DNA of 31,912 nucleotides from DASTDY01 sp035457345. GTDB taxonomy: Bacteria > Patescibacteriota > Saccharimonadia > Saccharimonadales > EFPC-124. Positions within the stretch are counted from its first letter, which is position 1, and every line of letters begins with the position of its first letter. Shown here one piece after another: positions 1 to 7,265 of the stretch. Location of the stretch: contig DATIBT010000054.1 of the NCBI GenBank assembly GCA_035457345.1, positions 1-31,912 on the forward strand, in the 5' to 3' direction. A program made the position numbers and the translations under genes. The notes under the pieces are model-generated. The model was given only the letters and a program-made list of their open reading frames with translations, did not search any database and was not told the DNA's origin.

Positions 1-231
1 GTTATAAGTTCGCGCAGGCATTTGGGCGGAGAGGGGACGCACTTGAAGTTGGAGGTGCGCGATGTAAAAGGCAACCGTTGGTCGCTCATCGGTTTTAGCA
101 TGGCGCAAAAGTACGTGCACGATGTGGGCGAGGAGGTGCAGGTCTGGTTTAGATTGCTCGAAAATGAATGGCGTGGCGTCGTTAAGCTGGAGGGGCAATT
201 GCTCAAGGTCGCGTACTCTAGCGGCTCGTGA
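1..231 (+). CDS. recJ: RecJ single-stranded-DNA exonuclease, C-terminal fragment
   Basis: The first 76 codons are open in frame 1 from the window edge to a TGA, so this is the 3' end of a longer gene. The segment HLKLEVRD, followed by IGF and later by WFRLLENEWRG, resembles the C-terminal OB-type domain of RecJ, which helps hold single-stranded DNA. RecJ degrades ssDNA 5' to 3' in recombination and mismatch repair. The catalytic DHH and DHHA1 domains would lie upstream and cannot be checked. An internal TTG at position 22 could be mistaken for a start, but the family match continues through it. The call rests on a short segment only. Confidence 0.7.
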   Translation, partial: VISSRRHLGGEGTHLKLEVRDVKGNRWSLIGFSMAQKYVHDVGEEVQVWFRLLENEWRGVVKLEGQLLKVAYSSGS

Positions 232-267
232 TATACTCTGTTCATCCCGAAGGAAAGGGGAGTAAGG
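226..267 (+). promoter_or_regulatory. Extended -10 promoter and Shine-Dalgarno for the gene at 268
   Basis: TGATATACT (229-237) is an extended -10 element that overlaps the recJ stop codon. A purine-rich ribosome site (AAAGGGGAG and GTAAGG) lies just before the ATG at 268. No good -35 is visible. Confidence 0.55.
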
Positions 268-627
268 ATGGACACCGTCCTGCATGACATCCTGTCTAAA
301 GAGGCGCGCCAAGCTTTTGACTGGGCGGCCGAGCATGCTCTGCCCGGGAGCGTTTGGGTCTTCGATGGTCCGGTGGGTAGCAAGAGCCACGTCTACTTCA
401 TGGTGGTTGACTATGAAACCCTGTGCGATCCGTACGACGGTTGCACAATGGAGATTGGCAGGTTCCAGTACAGCAGCGGTTCAGGTTTCCCTAAGAAGGT
501 TACGCCAGACGAGCTGCCGGACTGGTTCCGGGACAGTGTGGGCGGCCGGCCCTCGTATATCACCGCCCTTAGCATGAAGCGGTTCAGCGACGGCTGTCGC
601 CTGGGAACGAGCAGGAAACATCTGTGA
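268..627 (+). CDS. Hypothetical protein, 119 aa
   Basis: I do not recognise this protein. It is soluble, with no signal peptide or membrane segment, and contains aromatic-rich stretches around residues 28-48 (VWVFDGP, VYFMVVDYE) and four cysteines. It has its own promoter and Shine-Dalgarno, sits between recJ and the rpsU operon, and is followed by a long hairpin at 648-694. Its codon use (CTG, GTG, GCG, CGG) looks more GC-ending than that of rpsU or yqeY. It is the first of about ten such junction genes in the window. An ORF in another frame (284-577) is a shadow of this one. Confidence 0.65.
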   Translation: MDTVLHDILSKEARQAFDWAAEHALPGSVWVFDGPVGSKSHVYFMVVDYETLCDPYDGCTMEIGRFQYSSGSGFPKKVTPDELPDWFRDSVGGRPSYITALSMKRFSDGCRLGTSRKHL

Positions 628-647
628 TCTCTCGGGTGAGTGGGAAA

Positions 648-694
648 GGGGACGGCTATGAGTGACATTGAAACACACCACTCATAGCCGCCCC
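648..694 (+). terminator. Long hairpin downstream of the 119-aa hypothetical
   Basis: GGGG-A-CGGCTATGAGTG (648-664) pairs with CACTCATAGCCG-CCCC (679-694). This gives 16 base pairs with one bulged A and a 14-nt loop. No T-tract follows, so it may work as a 3'-end stabiliser or a factor-dependent stop rather than a classic intrinsic terminator. Confidence 0.55.
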
Positions 695-704
695 GAAGAA
701 ACAA

Positions 705-746
705 GCAAGGCAAAGGCTTGCAACCTCGCCCCTGTTCTGCTAGAGT
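705..746 (+). promoter_or_regulatory. rpsU operon promoter with overlapping inverted repeat
   Basis: TTGCAA (718-723), a 17-bp spacer, and TAGAGT (741-746) with an upstream TGC form a strong sigma-70-type promoter. The predicted start near 753 leaves only about 4 nt before the rpsU ATG at 757. GCAAG (705-709) and CTTGC (717-721) form a small inverted repeat over the -35. Confidence 0.7.
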
Positions 747-756
747 TGTTACGTAT

Positions 757-969
757 ATGATTCAAGTTACTCGTAAAGATTCAAACGAAGCCAACGAAAA
801 CCTTATTCGCCGCTTCAACCGCAAAGTCCAGCAATCTGGTATTCTTTCGCACGTCAAAGGCCTGCAATACTTTGAGAAGCCAATCAGCAAGGTGGAACGC
901 CGCCGCCGCGCTATTGTTCGCAAAGCCCGCAAAGCAGATAAGCTCATGCGCATCCGCTTGGGTCGCTAA
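757..969 (+). CDS. rpsU: 30S ribosomal protein S21
   Basis: This 70-residue basic protein has the S21 pattern: an N-terminal MIQVTRKDSNE, an FNRKVQQSG segment, and an Arg/Lys-rich tail (VERRRRAIVRKARKADK). S21 is a late-assembling small-subunit protein that acts near the anti-Shine-Dalgarno end of 16S rRNA during initiation. The ATG at 757 is chosen over the frame's earlier ATG at 718 because the S21 family starts here and the promoter's -10 at 741-746 lies between them. Its stop overlaps the start of the next gene by one base (TAATG), indicating translational coupling. No Shine-Dalgarno precedes it. Confidence 0.95.
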   Translation: MIQVTRKDSNEANENLIRRFNRKVQQSGILSHVKGLQYFEKPISKVERRRRAIVRKARKADKLMRIRLGR

Positions 970-1418
970 TGCTGAAAGACAAACTTACTCAGGACATTAA
1001 AACAGCACTTCTGTCTGGCAATAAAGCCCGGGCAGAAGTTTTGAAGTCGCTTAAAAGCGCCATCCTCTATGAAGAGGTTGCATTGAAGGTCCGCGAAGAG
1101 GGCTTGCCCGATGACAAGATCGAAGTTGTCCTTGCTCGCGAAGCCAAAAAGCGCGCTGACGCCGCCGACCTCTACGCAAAAAACGGCCAGCAGGAACGCG
1201 CAGATGCCGAACTTGCCGAAAAAACCATCATTGAAGAATATCTTCCCAAGCAATTGGGCGACGAAGAACTGCAAACGATTGTTGATGAAACCGTTAGCGA
1301 GCTCGGCCCTAACGCACAGATGGGTCCAGCTATTGGCGCCGTCAAAGCCAAAGTCGGCACAAGCGCCGATGGTGCGCGCATTGCGGCTGCTGTTAAAGCA
1401 AAACTAGTTGGTTCGTAA
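969..1418 (+). CDS. yqeY: GatB/YqeY domain protein
   Basis: At 149 residues this has the usual length and pattern of the YqeY family: a helical N-terminal half (LKDKLTQDIKTALLSGNKARAEVLKSL) and a C-terminal half with EEYLPKQLGDEEL and ADGARIAAAVKAKL. It resembles the tRNA-binding tail domain of the GatB amidotransferase subunit. Stand-alone YqeY proteins are common next to rpsU in bacteria, but their biochemical role is not settled. The ATG overlaps the rpsU stop by one base, so the two are probably coupled. adk follows after 14 nt. Confidence 0.9.
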   Translation: MLKDKLTQDIKTALLSGNKARAEVLKSLKSAILYEEVALKVREEGLPDDKIEVVLAREAKKRADAADLYAKNGQQERADAELAEKTIIEEYLPKQLGDEELQTIVDETVSELGPNAQMGPAIGAVKAKVGTSADGARIAAAVKAKLVGS

Positions 1419-1432
1419 AAGGAGACACGTAA

Positions 1433-1978
1433 GTGATAGTTTTCTTTGGCCCAGCGGGTGCAGGTAAAAGCGTCCAAGGGCAAATTCTAGCCGCCCGCTA
1501 CGGATGGCGCTGGTTAAGTACTGGCCAGTTGTTGCGTGACACACACGACCCCGAAATCTTGAAAGAAATGGGGACTGGCAAACTTATCCCCGATGAAATT
1601 GCGAATAAAGTGGTCGAAGAGGCTTTGCACCGCTCTAAAGATATTAACCGCGTCATTATGGACGGCTATCCTCGAGAGCTAAAGCAGGCTAAGTGGTTGC
1701 TTAGCATTTTGCCGAAGCATGAGCGTGAGATTAAGCTGGTTATTGTGCTGGAAGTGCCCCAATCAGAAATTGAACACCGCCTCACTATCCGCGGTCGGGC
1801 TGACGATACGCCAGATGCCATCAAACACCGCTTGCATATTTACCGCGACAAAATTTATCCAATTCTGAATTACTTTAACCAAGAAAAAATTACTATCGCA
1901 CACATAGATGGCACTGGTACGGTGGGCGAGGTGCATGACAGGGTGGTTTCGGAGCTAGAATCGTGTTCACTCGTGTAA
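1433..1978 (+). CDS. adk: Adenylate kinase family nucleoside monophosphate kinase
   Basis: This 181-residue P-loop kinase has Walker A GPAGAGKS at residues 6-13, the NMP-binding segment (STGQLLR), the DGYPR motif (DGFPR in most relatives) and the R-x-DD segment of the lid (RGRADDTPDAIKHRL). It would interconvert ATP, AMP and ADP. It is shorter than the 215-residue long form because the lid lacks the Cys4 or extended insertion. The GTG start follows AGGAGA at good spacing. Its end overlaps the start of map by 16 bases, which suggests coupling. Specificity for AMP rather than another NMP is inferred from the family. Confidence 0.9.
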   Translation: MIVFFGPAGAGKSVQGQILAARYGWRWLSTGQLLRDTHDPEILKEMGTGKLIPDEIANKVVEEALHRSKDINRVIMDGYPRELKQAKWLLSILPKHEREIKLVIVLEVPQSEIEHRLTIRGRADDTPDAIKHRLHIYRDKIYPILNYFNQEKITIAHIDGTGTVGEVHDRVVSELESCSLV

Positions 1979-2721
1979 AGACACAATCTGAAATTGAGGC
2001 AATGCGCGCCAGCGGGCAGATATTGGCATCTGTTTTAAAAAAGATTAATGCCACTGCCGAGCCTGGCATGACCGGACTGGACGCATCGCAAATTGCCAAG
2101 ACCGAGCTGAAAGCGCATGGGGCTATCGGTACTTTTTATGGCGTACCTGGCCGTCCACCGTTCCCAGATGTCATTTGCATTTCAATTAATGATGAAGTGG
2201 TGCACGGTATACCAGACAGCCGCCAGTTTAAGGACGGCGACGTTGTCAGTTTTGATTTTGGCGTCACTTATGACGGCATGGTTACTGACAGCGCGTTCAG
2301 TAAGGTTATCGGCAAATCTACCAAGACGAAACAAAATTTGCTCAAAGCAACCGAACGCAGTATGTATGCCGGCATTGAACAACTCAAGAATGGTGTTCGT
2401 GTGGGTGATATTGGCAGTGCTATACAAAAAGTGCTCGACGCGGCTAATCTTGGTATTGTGCGTGATTTAGTTGGTCACGGCGTTGGCCACGAGATGCACG
2501 AAGATCCGAACATTCCAAACTACGGCGTGAGCGGCACGGGCCCAACGCTTAAAGCTGGTATGACGATCGCAATTGAGCCAATGGCGACCGTTGGCAATCC
2601 CGCAGTCAAAATGTTGGGCGATGGCTGGACTATCAGTACCGTTGATGGTAGCTTAGCTGCGCATTTTGAGCATACTATTCTTATCACAGAAGACGGCTAC
2701 GATATCCTTACAGCTTGGTAG
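1963..2721 (+). CDS. map: Type I methionine aminopeptidase
   Basis: This 252-residue enzyme removes the initiator methionine from nascent proteins. The metal ligands align with the E. coli enzyme: D98 (FDFG), D109 (VTDSAF), H172 (GHGVGHEMHE), E205 (IEPM) and E236 (FEHT). Catalytic histidines H81 and H179 are also present. There is no N-terminal zinc-finger extension. The GTG start lies inside the adk 3' end. The stop TAG falls inside a perfect 14-bp palindrome (2715-2728) that overlaps the promoter of the next gene. Confidence 0.96.
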   Translation: MFTRVKTQSEIEAMRASGQILASVLKKINATAEPGMTGLDASQIAKTELKAHGAIGTFYGVPGRPPFPDVICISINDEVVHGIPDSRQFKDGDVVSFDFGVTYDGMVTDSAFSKVIGKSTKTKQNLLKATERSMYAGIEQLKNGVRVGDIGSAIQKVLDAANLGIVRDLVGHGVGHEMHEDPNIPNYGVSGTGPTLKAGMTIAIEPMATVGNPAVKMLGDGWTISTVDGSLAAHFEHTILITEDGYDILTAW

Positions 2722-2743
2722 CTACCAATCGGTACGGTATTAT
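2715..2743 (+). promoter_or_regulatory. Promoter with palindromic operator-like site before the SPP-like gene
   Basis: TTGGTA (2715-2720), a 17-bp spacer and TATTAT (2738-2743) form a promoter. The -35 is the left arm of a perfect 14-bp palindrome, TTGGTAGCTACCAA (2715-2728), so a repressor dimer could plausibly bind there. Confidence 0.55.
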
Positions 2744-2785
2744 AAGATTCTGGCAATATTCGTTCTTTAACCCGATTGGGGCGAG

Positions 2786-3736
2786 GTGGCAAAAGTTCTG
2801 ACTGCATGGCTGCCGTTGTTGGCAGGCGTGTTGCTGCTGCTTGGTGGTTCGGCCTATCTGTTGGCCAGGAAGCCGCGTACAGGTCTGGGTGAGTTGAAGT
2901 CGCTTGAACGGGCGTTGCATAGTCGTCGCATGGCCGCCAAATTGGTTGTTGGGGTGTTTGTGAGCACAACAGCCATCTTGTACTTGATGACAATCATGCT
3001 GGAGCTACGCCTGCCGTTAGTGATTGCTTACGTGACTCTTGCTGTTGGCGCCATCTTTTTCCTGGCGTTTTTGGTGTTCTCGATTGCACGTCTGTTCGAC
3101 AGTACGCGGAAGCGTCTGTTGGCTGGGATATTCCCGCTAGCAGTGGGCGCCGCCTGGCTGGTATGGCCCAACTGGATCACGGTTGATCTGGTGGCGATTA
3201 TGTTGGTTATCTGCTGCCTGAGTGTATATCTGCAACTGACACTCAACTTTAGAGGGGTGGCGTTGGTGGTTGGCGCGTTGTTCCTGTATGACATCGTCAA
3301 CGTCTACATCACCAAGCGGATGCTGGTGCTCGCCGCTCAGGTTCTGGGACCTCCAGGAGCGGAAAATGAGCGCCCGCTGCCGATGATGATCATCGTGCCG
3401 CGAAATTGGTCCCCCGATGCAACTCCGGCTGCGGCCTTGGGACTAGGAGACATCGTATTCCCGGGCCTCCTGATCATGATCGGCGCCGTACTGGCGTACC
3501 GCCACCACCGGCCCACAATTATTTATTGGGGGTTGGGTGGATACACCGCTGGCATGATAGCGGTCTTCGCCATTCTGTATTTCGCAAGGGTGGGGCAACC
3601 GGCTTTGCTGACGCTGTACCCTGCCGTGTTGATAGGGGTGCTGGTTGGCGCTAAGCGTGCCGGGCTGTTGAAGGAGCCCTTCGCCCTGCGCCATCCTTCG
3701 CTGCGGCGGACGGAGTCATCAACACCCAACGGCTAG
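2786..3736 (+). CDS. Presenilin/signal peptide peptidase-like intramembrane aspartyl protease
   Basis: The 316-residue protein has about nine hydrophobic segments (roughly 7-27, 49-72, 76-104, 109-126, 129-151, 155-179, 215-238, 245-266, 271-289), the topology of presenilin and SPP. All three family signatures occur in order and in the right helices: YD (Y168-D169, within FLYDIVNVY) in TM6, GxGD (GLGD 219-222, within GLGDIVFPG) in TM7, and PAL (P272-L274, within QPALL) in TM9. D169 and D222 would be the catalytic aspartates. The family cuts membrane-spanning peptides, including leftover signal peptides. The GTG start follows GGGGCGAG. It stands alone between map and ftsA with its own promoter and terminator. 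Function in this organism is inferred. Confidence 0.85.
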   Translation: MAKVLTAWLPLLAGVLLLLGGSAYLLARKPRTGLGELKSLERALHSRRMAAKLVVGVFVSTTAILYLMTIMLELRLPLVIAYVTLAVGAIFFLAFLVFSIARLFDSTRKRLLAGIFPLAVGAAWLVWPNWITVDLVAIMLVICCLSVYLQLTLNFRGVALVVGALFLYDIVNVYITKRMLVLAAQVLGPPGAENERPLPMMIIVPRNWSPDATPAAALGLGDIVFPGLLIMIGAVLAYRHHRPTIIYWGLGGYTAGMIAVFAILYFARVGQPALLTLYPAVLIGVLVGAKRAGLLKEPFALRHPSLRRTESSTPNG

Positions 3737-3756
3737 GTCGGGCGCGAGAACGATGC

Positions 3757-3805
3757 CACCCTGGCGGATCAGAAGATCGGTCCGCCAGGGGTGTCCACGT
3801 TTTTT
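3757..3805 (+). terminator. Terminator of the SPP-like gene
   Basis: CACCCTGGCGGA (3757-3768) pairs with TCCGCCAGGGGTG (3781-3793) with one bulge and a 12-nt loop. A run of six T follows seven bases later. Confidence 0.7.
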
Positions 3806-3810
3806 ACTGC

Positions 3811-3846
3811 GGTGCGTTGCGCGAAACGCACCATAACCGCTATACT
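3811..3846 (+). promoter_or_regulatory. ftsA promoter with hairpin between -35 and -10
   Basis: TTGCGC (3817-3822), an 18-bp spacer and TATACT (3841-3846) place the start of transcription at about 3853, next to the ftsA ATG at 3854. A perfect 8-bp inverted repeat (GGTGCGTT 3811-3818, AACGCACC 3825-3832) covers the -35 and spacer and could be an operator. Confidence 0.65.
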
Positions 3847-3853
3847 TGAAATT

Positions 3854-5116
3854 ATGCAAGAAACTATTCGCTATGCGGTCGGTGTCGACGTTGGCACAAC
3901 GACCGTACGATGTGTCATCGGTACCATCGATGGTGCTAGTCCTGGCCCAACTATTGTTGGCGTGGGCACTGCGCCTAATAATGGCATGCGAAAAGGAGTG
4001 GTAGTTAATATTGTCAACACAGCCCAGGCAATTGACCGAGCGCTCGACGAAGCCGAACGTATGAGCGGCCACCAAGTTGAGTCTGCCAGTATTGCTATTA
4101 ACGGTTCGCACATTATGGCTATGAGCTCCAAAGGTGTTATTGCGGTCAATTCCCAAAACCAAGAGATAACCGACGAAGATCTGGCCCGCGCCCAAGAGGC
4201 AGCAACGGTAGTGCAGCTGCCTGCAAATCGTGAGATCCTTCAGGTGACGCCACGTAACTACCAGCTTGATGGCCAGGAAAATATTAAAGATCCGCTTGGT
4301 ATGAGCGGCGTGAGGCTTGAGGTAGATGCGCATGTTATAACCGCCCTAAGTCCGCACGTTAAGAATGTGTACAAGAGCTTTGAGATGACTCAGACTCATG
4401 TTAATACCTTGCTTGTGGCGGGCATTGCGTCGGCAAAAGCTATTCTTACGCCGCAGCAAATGGAAAACGGGGTGGCTGTTATTGATTTTGGTGGCACTAC
4501 GACAAGTGTTGTCGTGTTTGAAGAGGGCGATTTGCAGCATGTGGCTGTATTACCAATGGGAAGTGTAAACATTACTAACGACTTGGCTATTGGATTACGT
4601 ACTGATCTAGATATAGCGGAGGCCGTGAAGCTTGAGCATGCAAGCGCTACGCCAGCTGGAAAAGACGCACCCAAGACGGTGGAGTATAAGCATGGAGATG
4701 ATACTCATACGTTCGATACAAAAGACCTGGATATGATAGTCGGGGCTCGCCTTGATGAGATTTTTGAGCTCGTCGATAAGGAGCTGGCGTCTATCGACCG
4801 TTCAGGCAAATTACCGGGGGGTATTGTACTAACCGGCGGTGGGGCTAATTTACGCCACTTGGCCGAGTATGCCAAGCACAAGTTGCGGCTTCCTGTGCGT
4901 GTCGCACAATTTAGCAGCCTGAGTGGTATGAGTGACCGTGTTGCTAAACCTGAATTTGCCACGGCCATCGGCCTTATGATGGCCGACATGTCCCACATGG
5001 GCGAGGCGCCGGCTGGCGGAAAACGCGCAAAGGGTGATGCGAGCACTAAGAGCGGCCAGGCAGCTACGAAGTTGTTCAAGTCTGCCGGCAATCTGTTTAA
5101 GAAGTTCAAACCATAA
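3854..5116 (+). CDS. ftsA: Cell division protein FtsA
   Basis: This 420-residue actin-fold ATPase tethers FtsZ to the membrane and recruits later divisome proteins. The phosphate-1 segment (VGVDVGTTTVRCVIG) is near residues 9-23, the phosphate-2 segment (VIDFGGTTTSVVVF) is near 210, and the adenosine loop (GGIVLTGGGANL) is near 320. The C-terminus (LFKSAGNLFKKFKP) is a short amphipathic helix typical of FtsA membrane anchoring. I chose ATG 3854 rather than the in-frame ATG at 3791 because the -10 box ends at 3846 and the family starts here. That makes the mRNA essentially leaderless. ftsZ follows after 121 bp with its own probable promoter. Confidence 0.95.
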   Translation: MQETIRYAVGVDVGTTTVRCVIGTIDGASPGPTIVGVGTAPNNGMRKGVVVNIVNTAQAIDRALDEAERMSGHQVESASIAINGSHIMAMSSKGVIAVNSQNQEITDEDLARAQEAATVVQLPANREILQVTPRNYQLDGQENIKDPLGMSGVRLEVDAHVITALSPHVKNVYKSFEMTQTHVNTLLVAGIASAKAILTPQQMENGVAVIDFGGTTTSVVVFEEGDLQHVAVLPMGSVNITNDLAIGLRTDLDIAEAVKLEHASATPAGKDAPKTVEYKHGDDTHTFDTKDLDMIVGARLDEIFELVDKELASIDRSGKLPGGIVLTGGGANLRHLAEYAKHKLRLPVRVAQFSSLSGMSDRVAKPEFATAIGLMMADMSHMGEAPAGGKRAKGDASTKSGQAATKLFKSAGNLFKKFKP

Positions 5117-5126
5117 ACACAAATTG

Positions 5127-5169
5127 TGTTCAGTCCGAACAATACGGGCTGAGCGCGTAAAATTACGCG
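5127..5169. promoter_or_regulatory. Two inverted repeats between ftsA and ftsZ
   Basis: TGTTC-agtcc-GAACA (5127-5141) and CGCGTAA-aa-TTACGCG (5154-5169) lie upstream of the ftsZ -10. Neither has a T-tract, so they are more likely protein or RNA control sites than terminators. Confidence 0.4.
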
Positions 5170-5201
5170 AACAAGGCATATGCGCATTTACAAAACCCGT
5201 G

Positions 5202-5207
5202 TATACT
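5202..5207 (+). promoter_or_regulatory. Probable ftsZ -10 element
   Basis: TATACT at 5202-5207 would start transcription about 25-30 nt before the ftsZ ATG at 5238. A GGGGGA run at 5222-5227 may serve as the ribosome site. No convincing -35 is seen. Confidence 0.5.
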
Positions 5208-5237
5208 AATTGTGAACAACCGGGGGACCTATACAAA

Positions 5238-6458
5238 ATGCCTGAAGTTAAACCAGCTGATATCCAAACCTTCGCCACTATAAAAGTGGTTGGCGTTGGT
5301 GGCGCCGGCGGTGCTGCAATCAATCGTATGGCCGACGCCGGCCTGAACGGCGTCCAATTTATTGCCGTTAACACCGATGCACAAGCACTGCACAACTCAG
5401 CCGCAAACGTAAAGATTCATATTGGCCGCGAAACTACTCGAGGTTTAGGCGCAGGAGCCGATCCGGCTGTCGGCCAAAAAGCGGCTGAAGAAACCAAAGA
5501 CGAAATCAAAAAGGCCGTCGAAGGTGCCGACTTACTCTTCATCACCTTAGGCGCTGGTGGCGGCACGGGTAGTGGCGCGGGTCACATTGTTGCCGAGATC
5601 GCCCGCGAATTAGGTATTCTGACCGTTGGCGTGGTTACTAAGCCCTTTAGTTTTGAAGGTGAGAAGCGCCGTCAAAATGCCGACTGGGCGATCACCAAGC
5701 TTGGTCAGCAAGTGGACACGCTTATCACCATCCCTAACGATCGCTTGTTGCAAACCATCGACCGCCGTACGCCGCTGCTTGAAACGTTCAAGATTGCCGA
5801 TGATGTGCTGCGCCAGGGCGTACAGGGCATCTCGGAGCTTATTACCGAGCACGGCCTTATTAACCTCGACTTTGCCGACGTAAAAACCATTATGCAAAAT
5901 GCCGGTAGTGCGCTTATGGGTATCGGCCGTGCAAGCGGTGAAAACCGTGCTGTACAGGCCGCTCAGCAGGCGATTGAATCACCGCTTCTTGAGGTTTCTA
6001 TCGACGGCGCTCGTGGTGTCCTGTTTAACATCACTGGCGGCTACGACATGAGCATGCACGAAATCAACGAGGCCGCCGAAGTTATTACCAACGCGGTTGC
6101 GCCAGACGCGAATATTATCTTTGGTGCCACGCTCAAGCCTGAGCTCGAAGATGAATTGATTATCACCGTTATTGCCACTGGTTTCGACAGCGCTTATTTC
6201 CGCGAAAAGGCGGGCCAAATAGCTGCTGCCGAACAATCCGCTCCTGCTGCGACGCCTGCGCCAGCCACCGATGATGCGACTCAGGCGGTGCAGGACGACG
6301 ATATTAAAAAAATTGACATGGACCTAGATAAAGACGACAAAGAAAAAGCCAGCGCTGATTTTACAAAAAAAGAAGAAGAACCAAAGCGCAACATCTGGCA
6401 CTATGACGACGAAGCTGACACGCCAGCCTTTCTTCGCCGCCGCAAAAAAGACGACTAG
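5238..6458 (+). CDS. ftsZ: Cell division GTPase FtsZ
   Basis: This 406-residue tubulin homologue assembles the division ring. The tubulin signature GGGTGSG is at residues 107-113. The N-terminal nucleotide loop (VVGVGGAGGAAINRM) and the synergy-loop segment (NLDFADVKTIMQNAGSALMGIG) are intact. A charged linker rich in Ala, Asp and Lys follows residue about 330, and the protein ends with DTPAFLRRRKKDD, the conserved C-terminal peptide that binds FtsA. The ATG at 5238 matches the family N-terminus; the longer in-frame extension back to 5034 runs through the ftsA 3' end and the promoter and is not believed. Confidence 0.97.
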   Translation: MPEVKPADIQTFATIKVVGVGGAGGAAINRMADAGLNGVQFIAVNTDAQALHNSAANVKIHIGRETTRGLGAGADPAVGQKAAEETKDEIKKAVEGADLLFITLGAGGGTGSGAGHIVAEIARELGILTVGVVTKPFSFEGEKRRQNADWAITKLGQQVDTLITIPNDRLLQTIDRRTPLLETFKIADDVLRQGVQGISELITEHGLINLDFADVKTIMQNAGSALMGIGRASGENRAVQAAQQAIESPLLEVSIDGARGVLFNITGGYDMSMHEINEAAEVITNAVAPDANIIFGATLKPELEDELIITVIATGFDSAYFREKAGQIAAAEQSAPAATPAPATDDATQAVQDDDIKKIDMDLDKDDKEKASADFTKKEEEPKRNIWHYDDEADTPAFLRRRKKDD

Positions 6459-6460
6459 TA

Positions 6461-6489
6461 TTGTCATCTGACCCAATAAATTTTATTAT
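6461..6489 (+). promoter_or_regulatory. Promoter for the 214-aa anchored hypothetical
   Basis: TTGTCA (6461-6466), a 17-bp spacer and TATTAT (6484-6489). Start of transcription is predicted near 6496, about 36 nt before the GTG, with TAGGAG in between. Confidence 0.6.
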
Positions 6490-6531
6490 ATAGGCAATCC
6501 CCAAGATTCAGACCCTAGGAGCTGATACGAG

Positions 6532-7176
6532 GTGGCACTTTTGTTAGTGGTACTGGTCATTCTTTTGGCTGTGGGCGTGATCGTATGGCTATGGAGGAAT
6601 CCGGATGGCCGAAAAGGCTTGGCCTCTGTAGCTGGCGCTGCCAGACCAGATGTCGACGAGACCACGCCAGGCGGCGGTGCCCGTGCGTCATCCATCAGCA
6701 CGGCCGCTTCTAGTAGTGGCGGGCCGCTTCCACCCCGTCCAAGGGTGGGAAGCGTGCTGGAACAGGTTAGACGGTTGTGCGGAACTCCAAACACAACCGA
6801 CGCCTGGCTGTACGTCCCTGATCCGCGACAGCAGCGACTAGTGGGAGACGGACCCTCACGTGAGTACTACATGCGTGTCAACCCCGACCCGGAGGTGCCT
6901 GGCGGATATACGGTCGAGCGTCTCGAAGCCGAGGGCCGAAAGGCCGGCCCCTTGGATGTGCACGTGTTCTTTGTGGCGCCGGGCGGTCAGGTCTCGCAGG
7001 GCACCAGCAAAGTAGTCGGCGAGCCCGTGGGGGCGGATTTGAAATTCCGTATCCCACCCCCCAAGGACTCCACAGGAGACGTCATCAGGTTTCCCATGAC
7101 TACCGACGCTGGCCGAGCCGAGATCACAAGGCTGGCAGCACAACTGTCTCGCGCCCAGCTGCGCGACGACGAGTAA
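6532..7176 (+). CDS. Hypothetical protein with N-terminal membrane anchor, 214 aa
   Basis: Residues 2-21 form one hydrophobic helix followed by WRNPDGRKG, so the bulk probably faces the cytoplasm (positive-inside reading) unless the anchor acts as a signal peptide. Residues 30-75 are low-complexity Ala/Gly/Pro/Ser. Residues 75-214 form a soluble region with YVPDP, EYYMRVNPDPEVPGG and FRIPPPKDS that I do not recognise. The GTG start follows TAGGAG and a 17-spacer promoter. It lies between ftsZ and a hairpin cluster and shares the GC-ending codon style and junction position of the other hypotheticals here. It is probably monocistronic. Confidence 0.65.
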   Translation: MALLLVVLVILLAVGVIVWLWRNPDGRKGLASVAGAARPDVDETTPGGGARASSISTAASSSGGPLPPRPRVGSVLEQVRRLCGTPNTTDAWLYVPDPRQQRLVGDGPSREYYMRVNPDPEVPGGYTVERLEAEGRKAGPLDVHVFFVAPGGQVSQGTSKVVGEPVGADLKFRIPPPKDSTGDVIRFPMTTDAGRAEITRLAAQLSRAQLRDDE

Positions 7177-7184
7177 AGATGAAC

Positions 7185-7232
7185 GGGGAGTGCCGCACTC
7201 GTGCGGCTCGCTGGCCGAGTCGGCCACTCCCC
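7185..7232 (+). terminator. Branched hairpin after the 214-aa hypothetical
   Basis: GGGGAGTG (7185-7192) pairs with CACTCCCC (7225-7232). Inside are two small hairpins, CCGCAC/GTGCGG (7193-7206) and CTCG/CGAG (7207-7219). The result is a cruciform-like stem without a T-tract. Confidence 0.5.
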
Positions 7233-7265
7233 CATGAAATTATTATCTCTTGGCAAAGGGCGGCG

